A stretch of DNA of 64,000 nt. Source: DASUXY01 sp036377675 (GTDB lineage: Bacteria; Bacillota; Bacilli; Bacillales; Amphibacillaceae). The stretch covers positions 1-64,000 of the forward strand of contig DASUXY010000013.1 of the NCBI GenBank assembly GCA_036377675.1, in the 5' to 3' direction. Positions 35,052 to 44,285 of the stretch are shown in pieces; position 1 is the first letter of the stretch, and every line of letters begins with the position of its first letter. The translations under genes and the position numbers were made by a program. The notes under the pieces are model-generated. The model saw only the letters and a program-made list of their open reading frames with translations, had not been told where the DNA came from and made no database searches.

Positions 35052-36980
35052 TTAAATATCTAGATTTTGGACGTATTGAGCATTTTCTTCGATAAATTCT
35101 CGGCGTGGCTCCACTTTGTCACCCATCAATAAATTAAATACTTGGTCCGCTTCAATTGCATCTACTAATTCGACGCGTAACAATGTTCTTGAGTCGGGAG
35201 CCATCGTCGTTTCCCATAATTGTTCCGGATTCATCTCCCCAAGACCTTTATAACGTTGCAGGCCTGGTTTTGGTGTTTTCGGAAGTTCTGCTAAAATACG
35301 GTCTAACTCCCGATCGTCGTATGCATAGTAAGATGATTTTCCTTGTTGAATTTTATATAAAGGGGGTTGTGCAATATAAACATACCCATGTTCTACTAAA
35401 GGGCGCATATAACGATAGAAAAAGGTTAATAATAATGTTCGGATATGTGCTCCATCGACATCCGCATCTGTCATAATAATGATTTTATGGTAGCGTGCTT
35501 TTGTAATATCAAACTCTTCGCCAATCCCTGTTCCTAGTGCTGTAATAATCGCGCGGATTTCATTGTTTGATAAAATCCGATCTAACCGGGCTTTTTCGAC
35601 GTTTAAAATCTTACCTCGTAACGGTAAAATTGCTTGAAAATGTCGATCTCTTCCTTGTTTAGCCGAGCCGCCTGCGGAATCTCCCTCCACGATATACAAT
35701 TCGCTAATTTCAGCATCTCGTGATGAACAATCTGCTAATTTCCCAGGTAAATTAGAAACTTCTAGAGCACTTTTTCTTCTCGTTAAGTCACGGGCTTTTT
35801 TAGCCGCCATGCGAGCATGAGAAGCCATTAAGCCTTTATCAATAATCGTTTTTGCGATGTTCGGATTTTCGAATAAATACTTCGAAAATGCTGAACTAAA
35901 CACTGAATCAGTTACCGTTCGCACTTCACTATTACCTAGCTTTGTCTTCGTTTGTCCTTCGAATTGTGGATCGGGATGTTTGATGGAGATAATGGCCGTA
36001 ATTCCTTCTCTCACATCTTCTCCTGTTAAATTCGGCTCATTTTCTTTAAATAAATTATTTTTACGAGCATAATCATTAATGACCCTCGTCAAAGCTGTCC
36101 GAAAACCGACTTCATGTGTACCGCCTTCTTGCGTATTAATGTTGTTGGCAAAAGAAAAAATATTACTAGTAAATCCAGCGTTGTATTGGACAGCGATATC
36201 TACAGTAATACCTTGCTCTTCCCCTTCTGTAAAAAAGGGGGTGTGTAACACTTCCTTGGAGCGATTAATGTATTCGACATATGATTTAATACCACCTTCG
36301 TAATGGAAGGTTACAGGGTCTTGGTCAGTACGTTCATCATAGAGAGTTGCCTTAATCCCTTTATTTAAAAACGCTAACTCTCGTAGACGTTTTGATAAAA
36401 TCTCATACTCAAATTCAATTCCTTCTGTAAAGATTTCAGGGTCAGGTTTAAAATGAACAATCGTCCCTGTAGTATCCGTATCTCCTACGACGGTCACTTC
36501 ATCTTGGGGAACACCCTTTTTAAAGTGGAGATAATGAATTTTTCCATCGCGATGGACATATACTTCCAAACTAGATGACAGTGCGTTGACGACCGCTGCT
36601 CCTACACCATGTAATCCGCCTGAAACTTTATAACTTTCTCCATCAAACTTACCACCTGCGTGAAGGACGGTCATAATGACTTCGACTGCTGGTTTGCCTG
36701 TTTTTTGTTGAATGTCAACAGGTATCCCTCGACCATTGTCTTTCACAGTAATACTGTTATCTTCTTCAATAATGACTTCGATATGATCACAATAACCCGC
36801 TAGTGCTTCATCGATCGCATTATCAACAATTTCCCAGACAAGATGGTGAAGTCCTCGGGAACTTGTTGAGCCAATATACATTCCTGGTCTCTTTCTAACA
36901 GCTTCTAATCCTTCGAGGACTTGAATTTGATCGGCAGTATATAATTCATTATTCGTCGTTTTATTTTCATCCATTGGCAT
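35052..36980 (-). CDS. gyrB: DNA gyrase subunit B
   Basis: ATPase subunit of gyrase. The 642 residues have the GHKL ATP site (EIVDNAIDEALAG, KDNGRGIPV, GGLHGVGAAVVNALS) and the Toprim domain with EGDSAGGSAKQGRDR and DADVDGAHIRTLLL. The family C-terminal motif is present (QRYKGLGEMNPEQLWETTM). Two starts are possible: ATG 36980 (4 bases after AGGTGG) and ATG 36974 (10 bases); I kept the first. It overlaps remB by 14 bases. Confidence 0.97.
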   Translation of the reverse strand: MPMDENKTTNNELYTADQIQVLEGLEAVRKRPGMYIGSTSSRGLHHLVWEIVDNAIDEALAGYCDHIEVIIEEDNSITVKDNGRGIPVDIQQKTGKPAVEVIMTVLHAGGKFDGESYKVSGGLHGVGAAVVNALSSSLEVYVHRDGKIHYLHFKKGVPQDEVTVVGDTDTTGTIVHFKPDPEIFTEGIEFEYEILSKRLRELAFLNKGIKATLYDERTDQDPVTFHYEGGIKSYVEYINRSKEVLHTPFFTEGEEQGITVDIAVQYNAGFTSNIFSFANNINTQEGGTHEVGFRTALTRVINDYARKNNLFKENEPNLTGEDVREGITAIISIKHPDPQFEGQTKTKLGNSEVRTVTDSVFSSAFSKYLFENPNIAKTIIDKGLMASHARMAAKKARDLTRRKSALEVSNLPGKLADCSSRDAEISELYIVEGDSAGGSAKQGRDRHFQAILPLRGKILNVEKARLDRILSNNEIRAIITALGTGIGEEFDITKARYHKIIIMTDADVDGAHIRTLLLTFFYRYMRPLVEHGYVYIAQPPLYKIQQGKSSYYAYDDRELDRILAELPKTPKPGLQRYKGLGEMNPEQLWETTMAPDSRTLLRVELVDAIEADQVFNLLMGDKVEPRREFIEENAQYVQNLDI

Positions 36981-37278
36981 TTTCCCACCTACATTTCTTT
37001 GTCAATTCATCTTGTTCAATCTGATTTGAATAATCATCAAGCCGATTGAGTGTTGAAATCATACTCGCTCTTTTTTTTAATGTTGTTACCGATAACGTGC
37101 TGAAATAAATAAATTGTTCGGTGATGACTACCGATTTTGCATCGTTTCTCGAGCCTACGACAGTCTCCTCTTCAATTAATTTTTCCATAATCGCTGAAGA
37201 TGTAATGACGCTTTCATCGATGATGGTAATGATTGTATGGGTCCGAATAATATTTCCATTACCGATATGAATGAACAC
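36967..37278 (-). CDS. remB: Extracellular matrix regulator RemB-like
   Basis: DUF370-type regulator (YaaB) that in B. subtilis activates biofilm matrix genes with RemA. The 103 residues keep the N-terminal MFIHIGNGNIIRTHTIITII, the core SVVITEQFIYFSTLSVTTLKKR, and add a longer tail than the 81-residue B. subtilis protein. The tail overlaps the start of gyrB, so the two are probably translated together. Position between recF and gyrB fits. Regulatory role here is inferred. Confidence 0.87.
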   Translation of the reverse strand: MFIHIGNGNIIRTHTIITIIDESVITSSAIMEKLIEEETVVGSRNDAKSVVITEQFIYFSTLSVTTLKKRASMISTLNRLDDYSNQIEQDELTKKCRWENANG

Positions 37279-37323
37279 TTCATCCTCCCACTTTCTATGT
37301 GTAATCTAATAAAGTAGGTTTAT

Positions 37324-38436
37324 TTATTTGCTTACCGTTCCATCTTTTATATAAATCATTTCTGCTTTTTTTAATGTTTCATGGTGAATACCATCTACGC
37401 TTGTCGTTGAAACAAAAGTTTGTACTTTTCCTTGAATCATTTGTAATAGATGGGATTGTCTAAAATCATCTAATTCACTAAGAACATCATCAAGAAGCAA
37501 AATGGGATACTCCCCAACTTCCTCATAAATCAATTCAAGCTCCGCCAGTTTAACAGATAGTGCTGTTGTTCGCTGCTGACCTTGAGAGCCGTATGTTTGA
37601 ACATTTTTTCCGTTGACATAGAACAATAAATCATCGCGATGAGGCCCTATTAAGGTGACTCCCCGTTCAATCTCTTTTTCTTCTATTTTTTGAAATGTGT
37701 TTACATAGATTGTTTCTATTTTCTCCTCATTTGCCTCTTCTAATACTTCAATTGTAGGAGAATACTTAATTTGGAGCTGTTCCATCTGACGACTGATTCC
37801 GTGATGGAGTGGACAAGCCCATTTTCGTAATTGTTTGATGAAATGAAAGCGCCGCTTCAAAATCGGAGTCGCATGTGCAATTAATTGTTCCGTCAACACG
37901 TTTAACATCGTTAAATCTCGCTCAGTATTTCGCTGGATTTGTTTCAACAAGTGATTTCGTTGTTTTAATACCTTTTGATATTGACCTAAGTGGTAAATAT
38001 AGGTCGGCTGAATTTGGCCGATTTCCATATCAATAAAGCGCCTGCGGATTTGTGGAGACCCTTTAACTAAGGTCAAATCTTCTGGTGCGAACATAACGAC
38101 ATTTAAAACACCGATAAAATCACTTAAACGCCTCTGTTCTAAATGATTTAATTTAGCCTTTTTACCTTTCGATGAAATGATGATTTCAAGAGGTATAGAC
38201 TGGTTTCGTTTATGAATTCTTCCTTCTATTTTAGCATAATCCTCATCCCAGTGAATCAGCTCTTTTTCCTTCGATGTTCGATGTGATTTCGTAAATGCTA
38301 ATAAATAAATGGATTCCATTAAATTCGTTTTTCCTTGAGCATTTTCACCGATAATGACGTTAACTTTATCATCAAAGGTAAGCTCCACTTGTTTGTAATT
38401 ACGGTAATTGACTAATTTTAACTGTTCAATATGCAT
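37324..38436 (-). CDS. recF: DNA replication and repair protein RecF
   Basis: SMC-like ATPase acting with RecR and RecO at stalled forks. The 370 residues show the Walker A GENAQGKT (near 33-40), the ABC signature in YGSQGQQRTTALSVKLAE and Walker B ILLLDDVLSELD. It belongs to the conserved block dnaA-dnaN-yaaA-recF-remB-gyrB-gyrA. It starts 28 bases after yaaA ends. Confidence 0.97.
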   Translation of the reverse strand: MHIEQLKLVNYRNYKQVELTFDDKVNVIIGENAQGKTNLMESIYLLAFTKSHRTSKEKELIHWDEDYAKIEGRIHKRNQSIPLEIIISSKGKKAKLNHLEQRRLSDFIGVLNVVMFAPEDLTLVKGSPQIRRRFIDMEIGQIQPTYIYHLGQYQKVLKQRNHLLKQIQRNTERDLTMLNVLTEQLIAHATPILKRRFHFIKQLRKWACPLHHGISRQMEQLQIKYSPTIEVLEEANEEKIETIYVNTFQKIEEKEIERGVTLIGPHRDDLLFYVNGKNVQTYGSQGQQRTTALSVKLAELELIYEEVGEYPILLLDDVLSELDDFRQSHLLQMIQGKVQTFVSTTSVDGIHHETLKKAEMIYIKDGTVSK

Positions 38437-38464
38437 GCGAACTCCTCGTTTTTAAACATTCAAA

Positions 38465-38686
38465 CTATTTATCCTTACTTACAATGACATACATTTTCCC
38501 ATTTATTTGAACGACATCATTTGGATACAGTTTCCGACCCCGACGTTTTTCTTCATTCTCATTAACGATAACGTTTTGTTCACGTAAAAATGCTTTAACC
38601 ATTCCTCCAGAATCTACGGTATCCGTTAGTTTCAATAATTGACCCAACGTAATAAATGGTGTCGTTATTTCAACTTTTTTTTGCAA
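38465..38686 (-). CDS. yaaA: S4-domain RNA-binding protein YaaA (RlbA)
   Basis: Small S4-like protein between dnaN and recF, thought to act in ribosome assembly. I start at the TTG at 38686 (73 residues): it follows GGTGAG and puts 11 residues before ITLGQLLKLTD, exactly as in B. subtilis; the open frame runs 11 codons further. The S4 motif GGMVKAFLREQNVIVNENEEKRRGRKL is intact. Translation from a TTG with a modest site suggests low expression. Confidence 0.88.
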   Translation of the reverse strand: MQKKVEITTPFITLGQLLKLTDTVDSGGMVKAFLREQNVIVNENEEKRRGRKLYPNDVVQINGKMYVIVSKDK

Positions 38687-38719
38687 TGTTCTCACCAATT
38701 TTCTATGAATTTGTTCCAA

Positions 38720-39112
38720 AAGTACATATAAAGAAGATTGACTACTTGTGGTCTGTACATGAAGAGTTATTAGGAAGCTTTACAAGCGTATGCGGATACA
38801 ACTCACGTTTGAAATATTTTCCCGCCCCACCCATAAATAGAAGAAACATTACTTGCATGTGTAATGTTTCCACGTTTAATTGATTACCTATTCAAGTTCG
38901 ATGATCTTTACGTCTGATAGGTCGCCTCATTTAGATGTTATTTTATTTCATATCCCTATTCTACTAAAGTTTTAATGATTATGAAAGGCATACCCCTCAC
39001 TTTAGCTTAAAAGCTCTTATATATGCCTTAAAATTGTTTTATGAATAAAAGAGCCCTTTTTTCAAAAAGTAAGGGCTCTTAAAAAACACTTTTTTAACTA
39101 TGATTGATTCAA
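38720..39112. other. dnaN-yaaA intergenic region
   Basis: About 390 bases without a gene. It contains a perfect 10-bp hairpin (38843-38852 with 38861-38870; GAAACATTAC) and the dnaN terminator at 39047. In B. subtilis dnaN and yaaA are much closer. A promoter for yaaA-recF is expected here but I could not select one. Confidence 0.6.
39047..39086. terminator. Terminator of dnaN
   Basis: A 10-bp stem (AAGAGCCCTT with AAGGGCTCTT) with A/T runs on both sides, about 30 bases past the dnaN stop. It separates dnaA-dnaN from yaaA-recF. Confidence 0.8.
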
Positions 39113-40249
39113 TTAATACGTTCGAACAGGGAGAATCAGTTGTAATATAGGCTCATCCGTTTTAGGGCGAATAATAAACGGACGCATCGCTCCTGTGAAC
39201 TGAATGTTAACTACATCTGCATCCATCGTTTTTAACGCATCGAGAATATACTTGGAACTAAAGGAGATATTTAACTCTTCCCCTTCAATGGGGTCAACGA
39301 CAATATCCTCAGTAACTTTTCCAATTTCCGGAGATTTACTCGTAATTTCAATCGTTTGTTGATCTTTTGTTGTTAAGCGAACGACATTGTTGCTTTCATT
39401 TTTTGCAAGGAGGGATGCACGGTCAATTGTATCTTGCAAGCTTTTTGTTTGTACATTAATCGTCGTTTTGCTTTGATTGGGTATTAAACGCGAAGTTTCC
39501 GGATAATTTCCATCGAGTAATCTGGATAAAAAGTTAAACTGCTTCGTTCGAAATAATACTTGATTATTCGCTACACTAATTTCAACCATTTCTTCTGAAT
39601 CAGCTAAAATTTTATTCAGTTCATTTAAGCTTTTTCCAGGAATGACGACATTGGAAAATTGTAAATCAGTATTATTAATGTGAATATCTCGTGATGCTAA
39701 ACGGTGACTATCAGTCGCTGTAAAGTTTAACAAGCCATCTTTAAGCGTTAAGTTAACTCCGGTTAAAATTGGACGAGTTTCCATCGTCGATACAGCAAAT
39801 GCAGTTTGTTTAATTAATGTTTTTAACAAATCTGTCTGTATTTCAAAGCTATGTTCCGTTTCTAAGGTTGGGAGTTGTGGATATTCTTCAGCGTCCTGTC
39901 CATTTAATTTAAAAATAGACTTTCCAGATTGAATCGTTACGTTTAATTGTCGATCCGCTTCTATGGTCACTGTATTTTCAGGTAGTTTTCGAACGATATC
40001 TGAAAAATATTGTGCTTGGAGAACGATGCTCCCTTCTTCAATATTCTCTACATATATTGTTCCATCCTCTTCAGTAGGTATATATGCTTCAATCGATATA
40101 TCTGAATCGCTTCCTGTAAGAACAATTCCACTTCGTTTCGCTTCGATTTTCATACCGGTTAAAATGGGAATAGCAGTTCGCTGAGAAATTGCTTTCATAA
40201 CATTTTGTATGCTGGCAACTAATTGATCACGTTGAATAATAAATCTCAT
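39113..40249 (-). CDS. dnaN: DNA polymerase III beta sliding clamp
   Basis: Ring clamp that tethers the replicase, DnaE and YabA to DNA. The 378 residues fit the three-domain fold. Typical stretches are MRFIIQRDQLVASIQNVMKAI at the start, FAVSTMETRPILTGVNL in the middle and the C-terminal MRPFIIRPKTDEPILQLILPVRTY, which forms the protein-binding pocket. It is downstream of dnaA, separated by 188 bases holding DnaA boxes. Confidence 0.97.
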   Translation of the reverse strand: MRFIIQRDQLVASIQNVMKAISQRTAIPILTGMKIEAKRSGIVLTGSDSDISIEAYIPTEEDGTIYVENIEEGSIVLQAQYFSDIVRKLPENTVTIEADRQLNVTIQSGKSIFKLNGQDAEEYPQLPTLETEHSFEIQTDLLKTLIKQTAFAVSTMETRPILTGVNLTLKDGLLNFTATDSHRLASRDIHINNTDLQFSNVVIPGKSLNELNKILADSEEMVEISVANNQVLFRTKQFNFLSRLLDGNYPETSRLIPNQSKTTINVQTKSLQDTIDRASLLAKNESNNVVRLTTKDQQTIEITSKSPEIGKVTEDIVVDPIEGEELNISFSSKYILDALKTMDADVVNIQFTGAMRPFIIRPKTDEPILQLILPVRTY

Positions 40250-40437
40250 ATATGTGTTCCTCCTAGAAATTCAATTCATATATACTACTTATATTTACAA
40301 AAATACAGTAATACTAATAGTAAGGGGTGTGATTATGTGGATAACTACTTAATCCTCTTGCCATGGTGGGTTATCCACATGTGGATAACGTGTTTACAAG
40401 TGTGCATTTTTATCCAAACTATTCACATGTTGATTAA
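40250..40437. other. dnaA-dnaN spacer: second part of oriC
   Basis: Holds DnaA boxes at 40336-40344 (TGTGGATAA), at 40371-40379 and 40380-40388 (head to head, together a perfect 18-bp palindrome), and TTATCCAAA at 40410-40418. Next to the first box is GGGG and then five TA-purine/C triplets (TAATACTAATAGTAA, 40309-40323), resembling DnaA-trios of the basal unwinding region. The AT-rich stretch 40260-40310 is a good candidate for the unwinding element. In B. subtilis unwinding also occurs in this spacer. Confidence 0.8.
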
Positions 40438-41784
40438 TTATAGCGACTTCAGTTCTTCAATCGTTTCTTCAATTTCTTTATGAAATAAAGTATCCTCATC
40501 GATCATTTTAGATATTTTTTCATGGGCATGAATGACGGTCGTATGATCGCGACCACCGAATTCTTCGCCAATTTTAGGCAAAGATGAATCTGTTAATTCT
40601 CGCGAAAGATACATCGCAATTTGTCTTGGAAAGGCAATAGCTTTTGTTCGTTTTTTACTTATAAAATCTTCTAATTTGATGCCATATTTTTCACCGATGA
40701 CTTCTTGGATAACATCGATGGTTATCTTCTTAGGTTTTTGACTCGGGATAATATCTTTAAGTGCATCAGCTGCGAGTGCTGCGTCAATGTCTTCATTAAC
40801 GAGTGAAGAATAAGCGACAACCCGAATTAATGCACCTTCTAACTCTCGAATATTCGTATCAATTTGATTGGCAATATAGAGCATGACTTCATTCGGAATA
40901 TCTAATCCTTCTGCTTTTGCCTTTTTATTTAAAATAGCAATTCTCGTTTCTAAATCTGGTGGTGTTATATCGGTAATAAGTCCCCATTCGAAACGTGATC
41001 GTAAGCGATCTTCAAGTGTCGGAATTTCTTTTGGTGGACGATCACTTGAAATGATAATTTGTTTGTTTTCTTCATGCAACGCATTAAATGTATGGAAAAA
41101 CTCTTCCTGGGTTGATTCTTTACCAGCGATAAATTGAATATCATCGATTAACAATATGTCGACGTTACGATATTTATTTCTAAAATCAATCGTTTTATTA
41201 TCCATGATGGCGTTAATAAATTCATTTGTAAATTTCTCAGATGAAATATAAACGACATTCGCATGCTTGTCATGTTCTAATACATAATGACCAATGGCAT
41301 GCATTAAGTGCGTCTTACCTAAACCTACTCCACCATAAATAAACAAAGGGTTATATGCTTTTGCAGGCGCTTCAGCCACCGCTAGTGAGGCTGCATGTGC
41401 AAAGCGATTTCCGGAACCGATGACAAAAGTATCAAACGTGTATTTCGGATTAAGCATCGTTTTTTGGTTTTTCCGATTTTGAAGTACGGATTGTTTCGTT
41501 TTAGGTGTTGATTGTTGATTCTCTTCCTCGTTATTTACATGAGGAATTACAAATTTAACGGTCAAATTTGCCCCTGTAATTTCAGAAATAATATCAGTAA
41601 TCACTTTTGTGTACTGACCTTCCAACCAATCTCTAGCAAACTCATTTGGCGCAATAACTGTCAATGTATTTCCATCCAATGACTGTGCTTCTGTATGTTT
41701 TAACCACGTATCGAAGCTAGGTTTACTAATTTGCTCTTTCACTTTGTCTAGTGCAGCTGTCCATAGATCTTTGATGTTTTCCAA
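40438..41784 (-). CDS. dnaA: Chromosomal replication initiator DnaA
   Basis: Binds DnaA boxes and melts oriC. The 448 residues hold domain I (1-85), the AAA+ domain with GGVGLGKTHLMHAIG (near 150) and Walker B LLIDDIQF, and the domain IV signature FGGRDHTTVIHAHEKI near 415. Similarity to B. subtilis DnaA is very high. The start is a TTG at 41784 with AGGGGTG 8 bases before it; no in-frame ATG fits. Autoregulation is likely given the many DnaA boxes upstream. Confidence 0.97.
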   Translation of the reverse strand: MENIKDLWTAALDKVKEQISKPSFDTWLKHTEAQSLDGNTLTVIAPNEFARDWLEGQYTKVITDIISEITGANLTVKFVIPHVNNEEENQQSTPKTKQSVLQNRKNQKTMLNPKYTFDTFVIGSGNRFAHAASLAVAEAPAKAYNPLFIYGGVGLGKTHLMHAIGHYVLEHDKHANVVYISSEKFTNEFINAIMDNKTIDFRNKYRNVDILLIDDIQFIAGKESTQEEFFHTFNALHEENKQIIISSDRPPKEIPTLEDRLRSRFEWGLITDITPPDLETRIAILNKKAKAEGLDIPNEVMLYIANQIDTNIRELEGALIRVVAYSSLVNEDIDAALAADALKDIIPSQKPKKITIDVIQEVIGEKYGIKLEDFISKKRTKAIAFPRQIAMYLSRELTDSSLPKIGEEFGGRDHTTVIHAHEKISKMIDEDTLFHKEIEETIEELKSL

Positions 41785-42535
41785 TGTCGTTTCACCCCTC
41801 TCAAAAAATGTACATACTTATTCATTCCATCATTTTGGGATTATATTGTTCGTCATGTGGAGATTTTTGTTCATTGAATATAAAGGGTTGAAGAATAAAA
41901 AAACCTTTTTAATCTTCATGAAAGATTTAGAAGGTAATAGATTCGTCTAAATGCTATTACGTATGTATATAAATTTCATTTGTGTAAGAAATAGATAGAC
42001 ATTTCATTTGAGCACATTACTGACGCTGTAATACAAAAAATGTAAAAATAGGTATAAAGTGTATGGAGTTCGTCAAAAATAGCTTATAATGATTTATTTT
42101 ATATGTGGATAAACAAACCTCTATCGATTGAGGGCTTGACTTTCTTATAACCACCTTTCACATATTTGTTGATAACTTTTCCAACATCGTGTGAATAAGA
42201 ATCCACACGTTATCCACAAGCTGTGGATAGAAGTGTGGCTAATAAAGTTATTCACAAGTGAAACATAATAATAATATCAAATAAAACTATGAAGTGCAAT
42301 GGTTTTTCGACACTTATCCACAAATCATCTTTATTGTAGACAAATATTATCCACATCACTTGATTGTGTGATTAACTTGTCAATAATATGTGTGGGTAAT
42401 TTTTTACGGGAATTTTAAAACACATGGGGATGTGGATAACGTTTCATTCACTATATAATGGATATAAATGTTTGTAAATAAATTTTAATAATTATTTCCA
42501 TTTTTCTTTCGAACGATAAATATAGGAAAAGAAAG
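41785..42535. other. oriC, dnaA-proximal DnaA-box cluster
   Basis: The 850-base gap between dnaA and rpmH carries at least ten DnaA boxes. Perfect or near perfect ones are at 42104, 42190, 42210, 42222, 42248, 42314, 42347 and 42431 (9 bases each); weaker ones are at 42167 and 42391. They occur in both orientations, with a tight group at 42190-42256 resembling incA/incB of B. subtilis. Gene orientation diverges here: almost everything left is minus and almost everything right is plus. The stretch 41880-42000 holds no evident box. Confidence 0.95.
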
Positions 42536-42565
42536 TTGACAGAGTACGAAGGCTTTCAGTATAAT
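42536..42565 (+). promoter_or_regulatory. Promoter of rpmH-rnpA
   Basis: -35 TTGACA (42536-42541) and -10 TATAAT (42560-42565), 18 bases apart. The rpmH start is 65 bases downstream with GGGGAGG before it. Confidence 0.85.
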
Positions 42566-42630
42566 TACAAAGACTGTTTACTATATTTATTTTTTTATGG
42601 AGTATAATCCCTTGGGGAGGTGCAATAGTA

Positions 42631-42765
42631 ATGAAACGAACATATCAACCGAAAAATCGAAGACGAAAAAGGTTGCACGGTTTTCGCGCACGAATGAAAA
42701 CTAAAGGTGGACGCAGAGTATTGGCTCGTCGCCGTCGAAAAGGAAGAAAAAAATTATCAGCATAG
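42631..42765 (+). CDS. rpmH: Ribosomal protein L34
   Basis: 44-residue, arginine-rich protein of the large ribosomal subunit, beginning MKRTYQPKNRRRKRLHGF and ending RRRRKGRKKLSA, the standard L34 sequence. The ATG is 11 bases past GGGGAGG. It is the first gene right of oriC and is followed by a terminator ahead of rnpA, a pairing found in nearly all bacteria. Confidence 0.98.
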   Translation: MKRTYQPKNRRRKRLHGFRARMKTKGGRRVLARRRRKGRKKLSA

Positions 42766-42794
42766 GCCACTGGATGTCATCAGTGGTCTTTTTT
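42765..42794 (+). terminator. Terminator/attenuator after rpmH
   Basis: GGCCACTG pairs with CAGTGGTC around an 8-nt loop, followed by six T. It lies right at the rpmH stop and would lower rnpA expression relative to rpmH. Confidence 0.85.
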
Positions 42795-42911
42795 AGCTTT
42801 TAAAAAGAATGCTCAATGTGAAGTAGTATGCATTTCATTACTAAATAGTATGTATAAAATGTTATCGTTTGTTCAGGATTGATGTTTTGCAAGACAGTAA
42901 AGGTGATCATA

Positions 42912-43253
42912 TTGAAAAAAGCGTTTCGCGTAACAGCGAATAAAGAATTTCAGTGTATCTTCAAAACAGGTAAATCTTTTGCTAATCGACAACTTGTCAT
43001 CTACTACAGAAAAAAACCTCATCAAAAACATTTTCGTGTAGGTCTTTCTGTAGGAAAAAAAATCGGCAATGCGGTTACGAGAAATCGGATTAAGAGATAC
43101 CTCCGTCAAGCATTTCATGAATTAGAAGATCAAATATTTCCTGAATATGACATGATTATCATTGCTAGGCAACCGACAAAGCAAATGAGCTTTCATGAGA
43201 TGAAGAAGAGTTTACGTCACTTGCTGTCAAAGGTGCACTTATTAAAAAAATAA
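42912..43253 (+). CDS. rnpA: Ribonuclease P protein component
   Basis: Protein cofactor of RNase P, which cuts the 5' leader from pre-tRNAs. I start at the TTG at 42912 (113 residues, MKKAFRVTANKEFQ), 7 bases after AAAGGTG. The RNR motif reads GNAVTRNRIKRYLRQAF, which binds P RNA. The remaining fold (FRVGLSVGKKIG) is intact. It stands between rpmH and spoIIIJ, as usual. Confidence 0.96.
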   Translation: MKKAFRVTANKEFQCIFKTGKSFANRQLVIYYRKKPHQKHFRVGLSVGKKIGNAVTRNRIKRYLRQAFHELEDQIFPEYDMIIIARQPTKQMSFHEMKKSLRHLLSKVHLLKK

Positions 43254-43514
43254 AACATTTTTTGTTTTATATATAGAATCTTGTCTATGTTTAATGATAA
43301 TATAATAATCATAAAGAGTTATATTTAGGAAGTATATACAATGCCTATAAAATAATTAAAATCGACGTATAGGAATTCATCAATTGTGGAGTAGGATATG
43401 TTATGTAGAAGTAAGAGTTGATTTTATCGAAAAGTTGTGGATCCTATTGTCGAAAGAGGCAGAGATGTACTTTAGATCGTCTACATATCGTCTGTTTAGT
43501 AAGGAGGAAATCGA

Positions 43515-44285
43515 TTGCGTAAAAGAGTTTTTCTGCTTTTAGCTCTCATCGGGTTAATGGCATTTCTTTCTGGATGTACACAAATTAATGAACCAATCAC
43601 CGCTGAAAGTACGGGAGTTTGGAATCAATTTTTTGTATATCCATTATCGATGGTCATTATTTATTTTGCAGAGTTGTTTAATAATAGTTATGGACTAGCT
43701 ATTATTATTGTTACAATTATTATTCGTGTCATTCTGTTGCCGTTGAATATTAAGCAATTAAAAAGTTCAAAAGCAGTGCAAGATATTCAGCCGGAAATGA
43801 AAGCCTTACAAGAAAAATACAGCTCCAAAGATGCGAATACGCAACAAAAATTGCAACAAGAAACGATGGAGCTCTTTCAAAAACACGGAGTAAATCCATT
43901 GGCTGGATGTTTACCTATTTTAGTACAAATGCCAATTTTAATGGCGATGTACCATGCAATTATGAGAACAGGTGCTATTGGCGAACATACATTTTTATGG
44001 TTCCAGTTAGGTGCACGAGACCCTTATTTCATTTTGCCACTTATTGCAGCTGGTGCAACTTTCTTACAGCAAAAACTAATGATGGCAGGAAGTCCAGCAG
44101 CGGATAATCCACAAATGACTGTGATGTTGTATTTCATGCCGATTATGATCGGTGTATTTGCGATGTTTTTCCCATCGGCTTTAGCATTATATTGGGTCGT
44201 GGGTAATATTTTCATGGTTGCTCAAACGATTTTCATTCGTAAGCCAATGATGCAAGATGTGAGTACGGGGGGAGACAAGAAGTGA
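43515..44285 (+). CDS. spoIIIJ: Membrane insertase SpoIIIJ/YidC (lipoprotein form)
   Basis: Inserts membrane proteins and, in spore formers, supports SpoIIIA/SpoIIQ function. The start is a TTG with AAGGAGG 8 bases before. A signal peptide ends in the lipobox FLSGC. Five membrane segments of the YidC core follow, with the conserved helix motifs ELFNNSYGLAIIIVTIIIRV and NPLAGCLPILVQMPILMAMY. At 256 residues it is the short Gram-positive type. jag follows with a 4-base overlap. Confidence 0.95.
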   Translation: MRKRVFLLLALIGLMAFLSGCTQINEPITAESTGVWNQFFVYPLSMVIIYFAELFNNSYGLAIIIVTIIIRVILLPLNIKQLKSSKAVQDIQPEMKALQEKYSSKDANTQQKLQQETMELFQKHGVNPLAGCLPILVQMPILMAMYHAIMRTGAIGEHTFLWFQLGARDPYFILPLIAAGATFLQQKLMMAGSPAADNPQMTVMLYFMPIMIGVFAMFFPSALALYWVVGNIFMVAQTIFIRKPMMQDVSTGGDKK

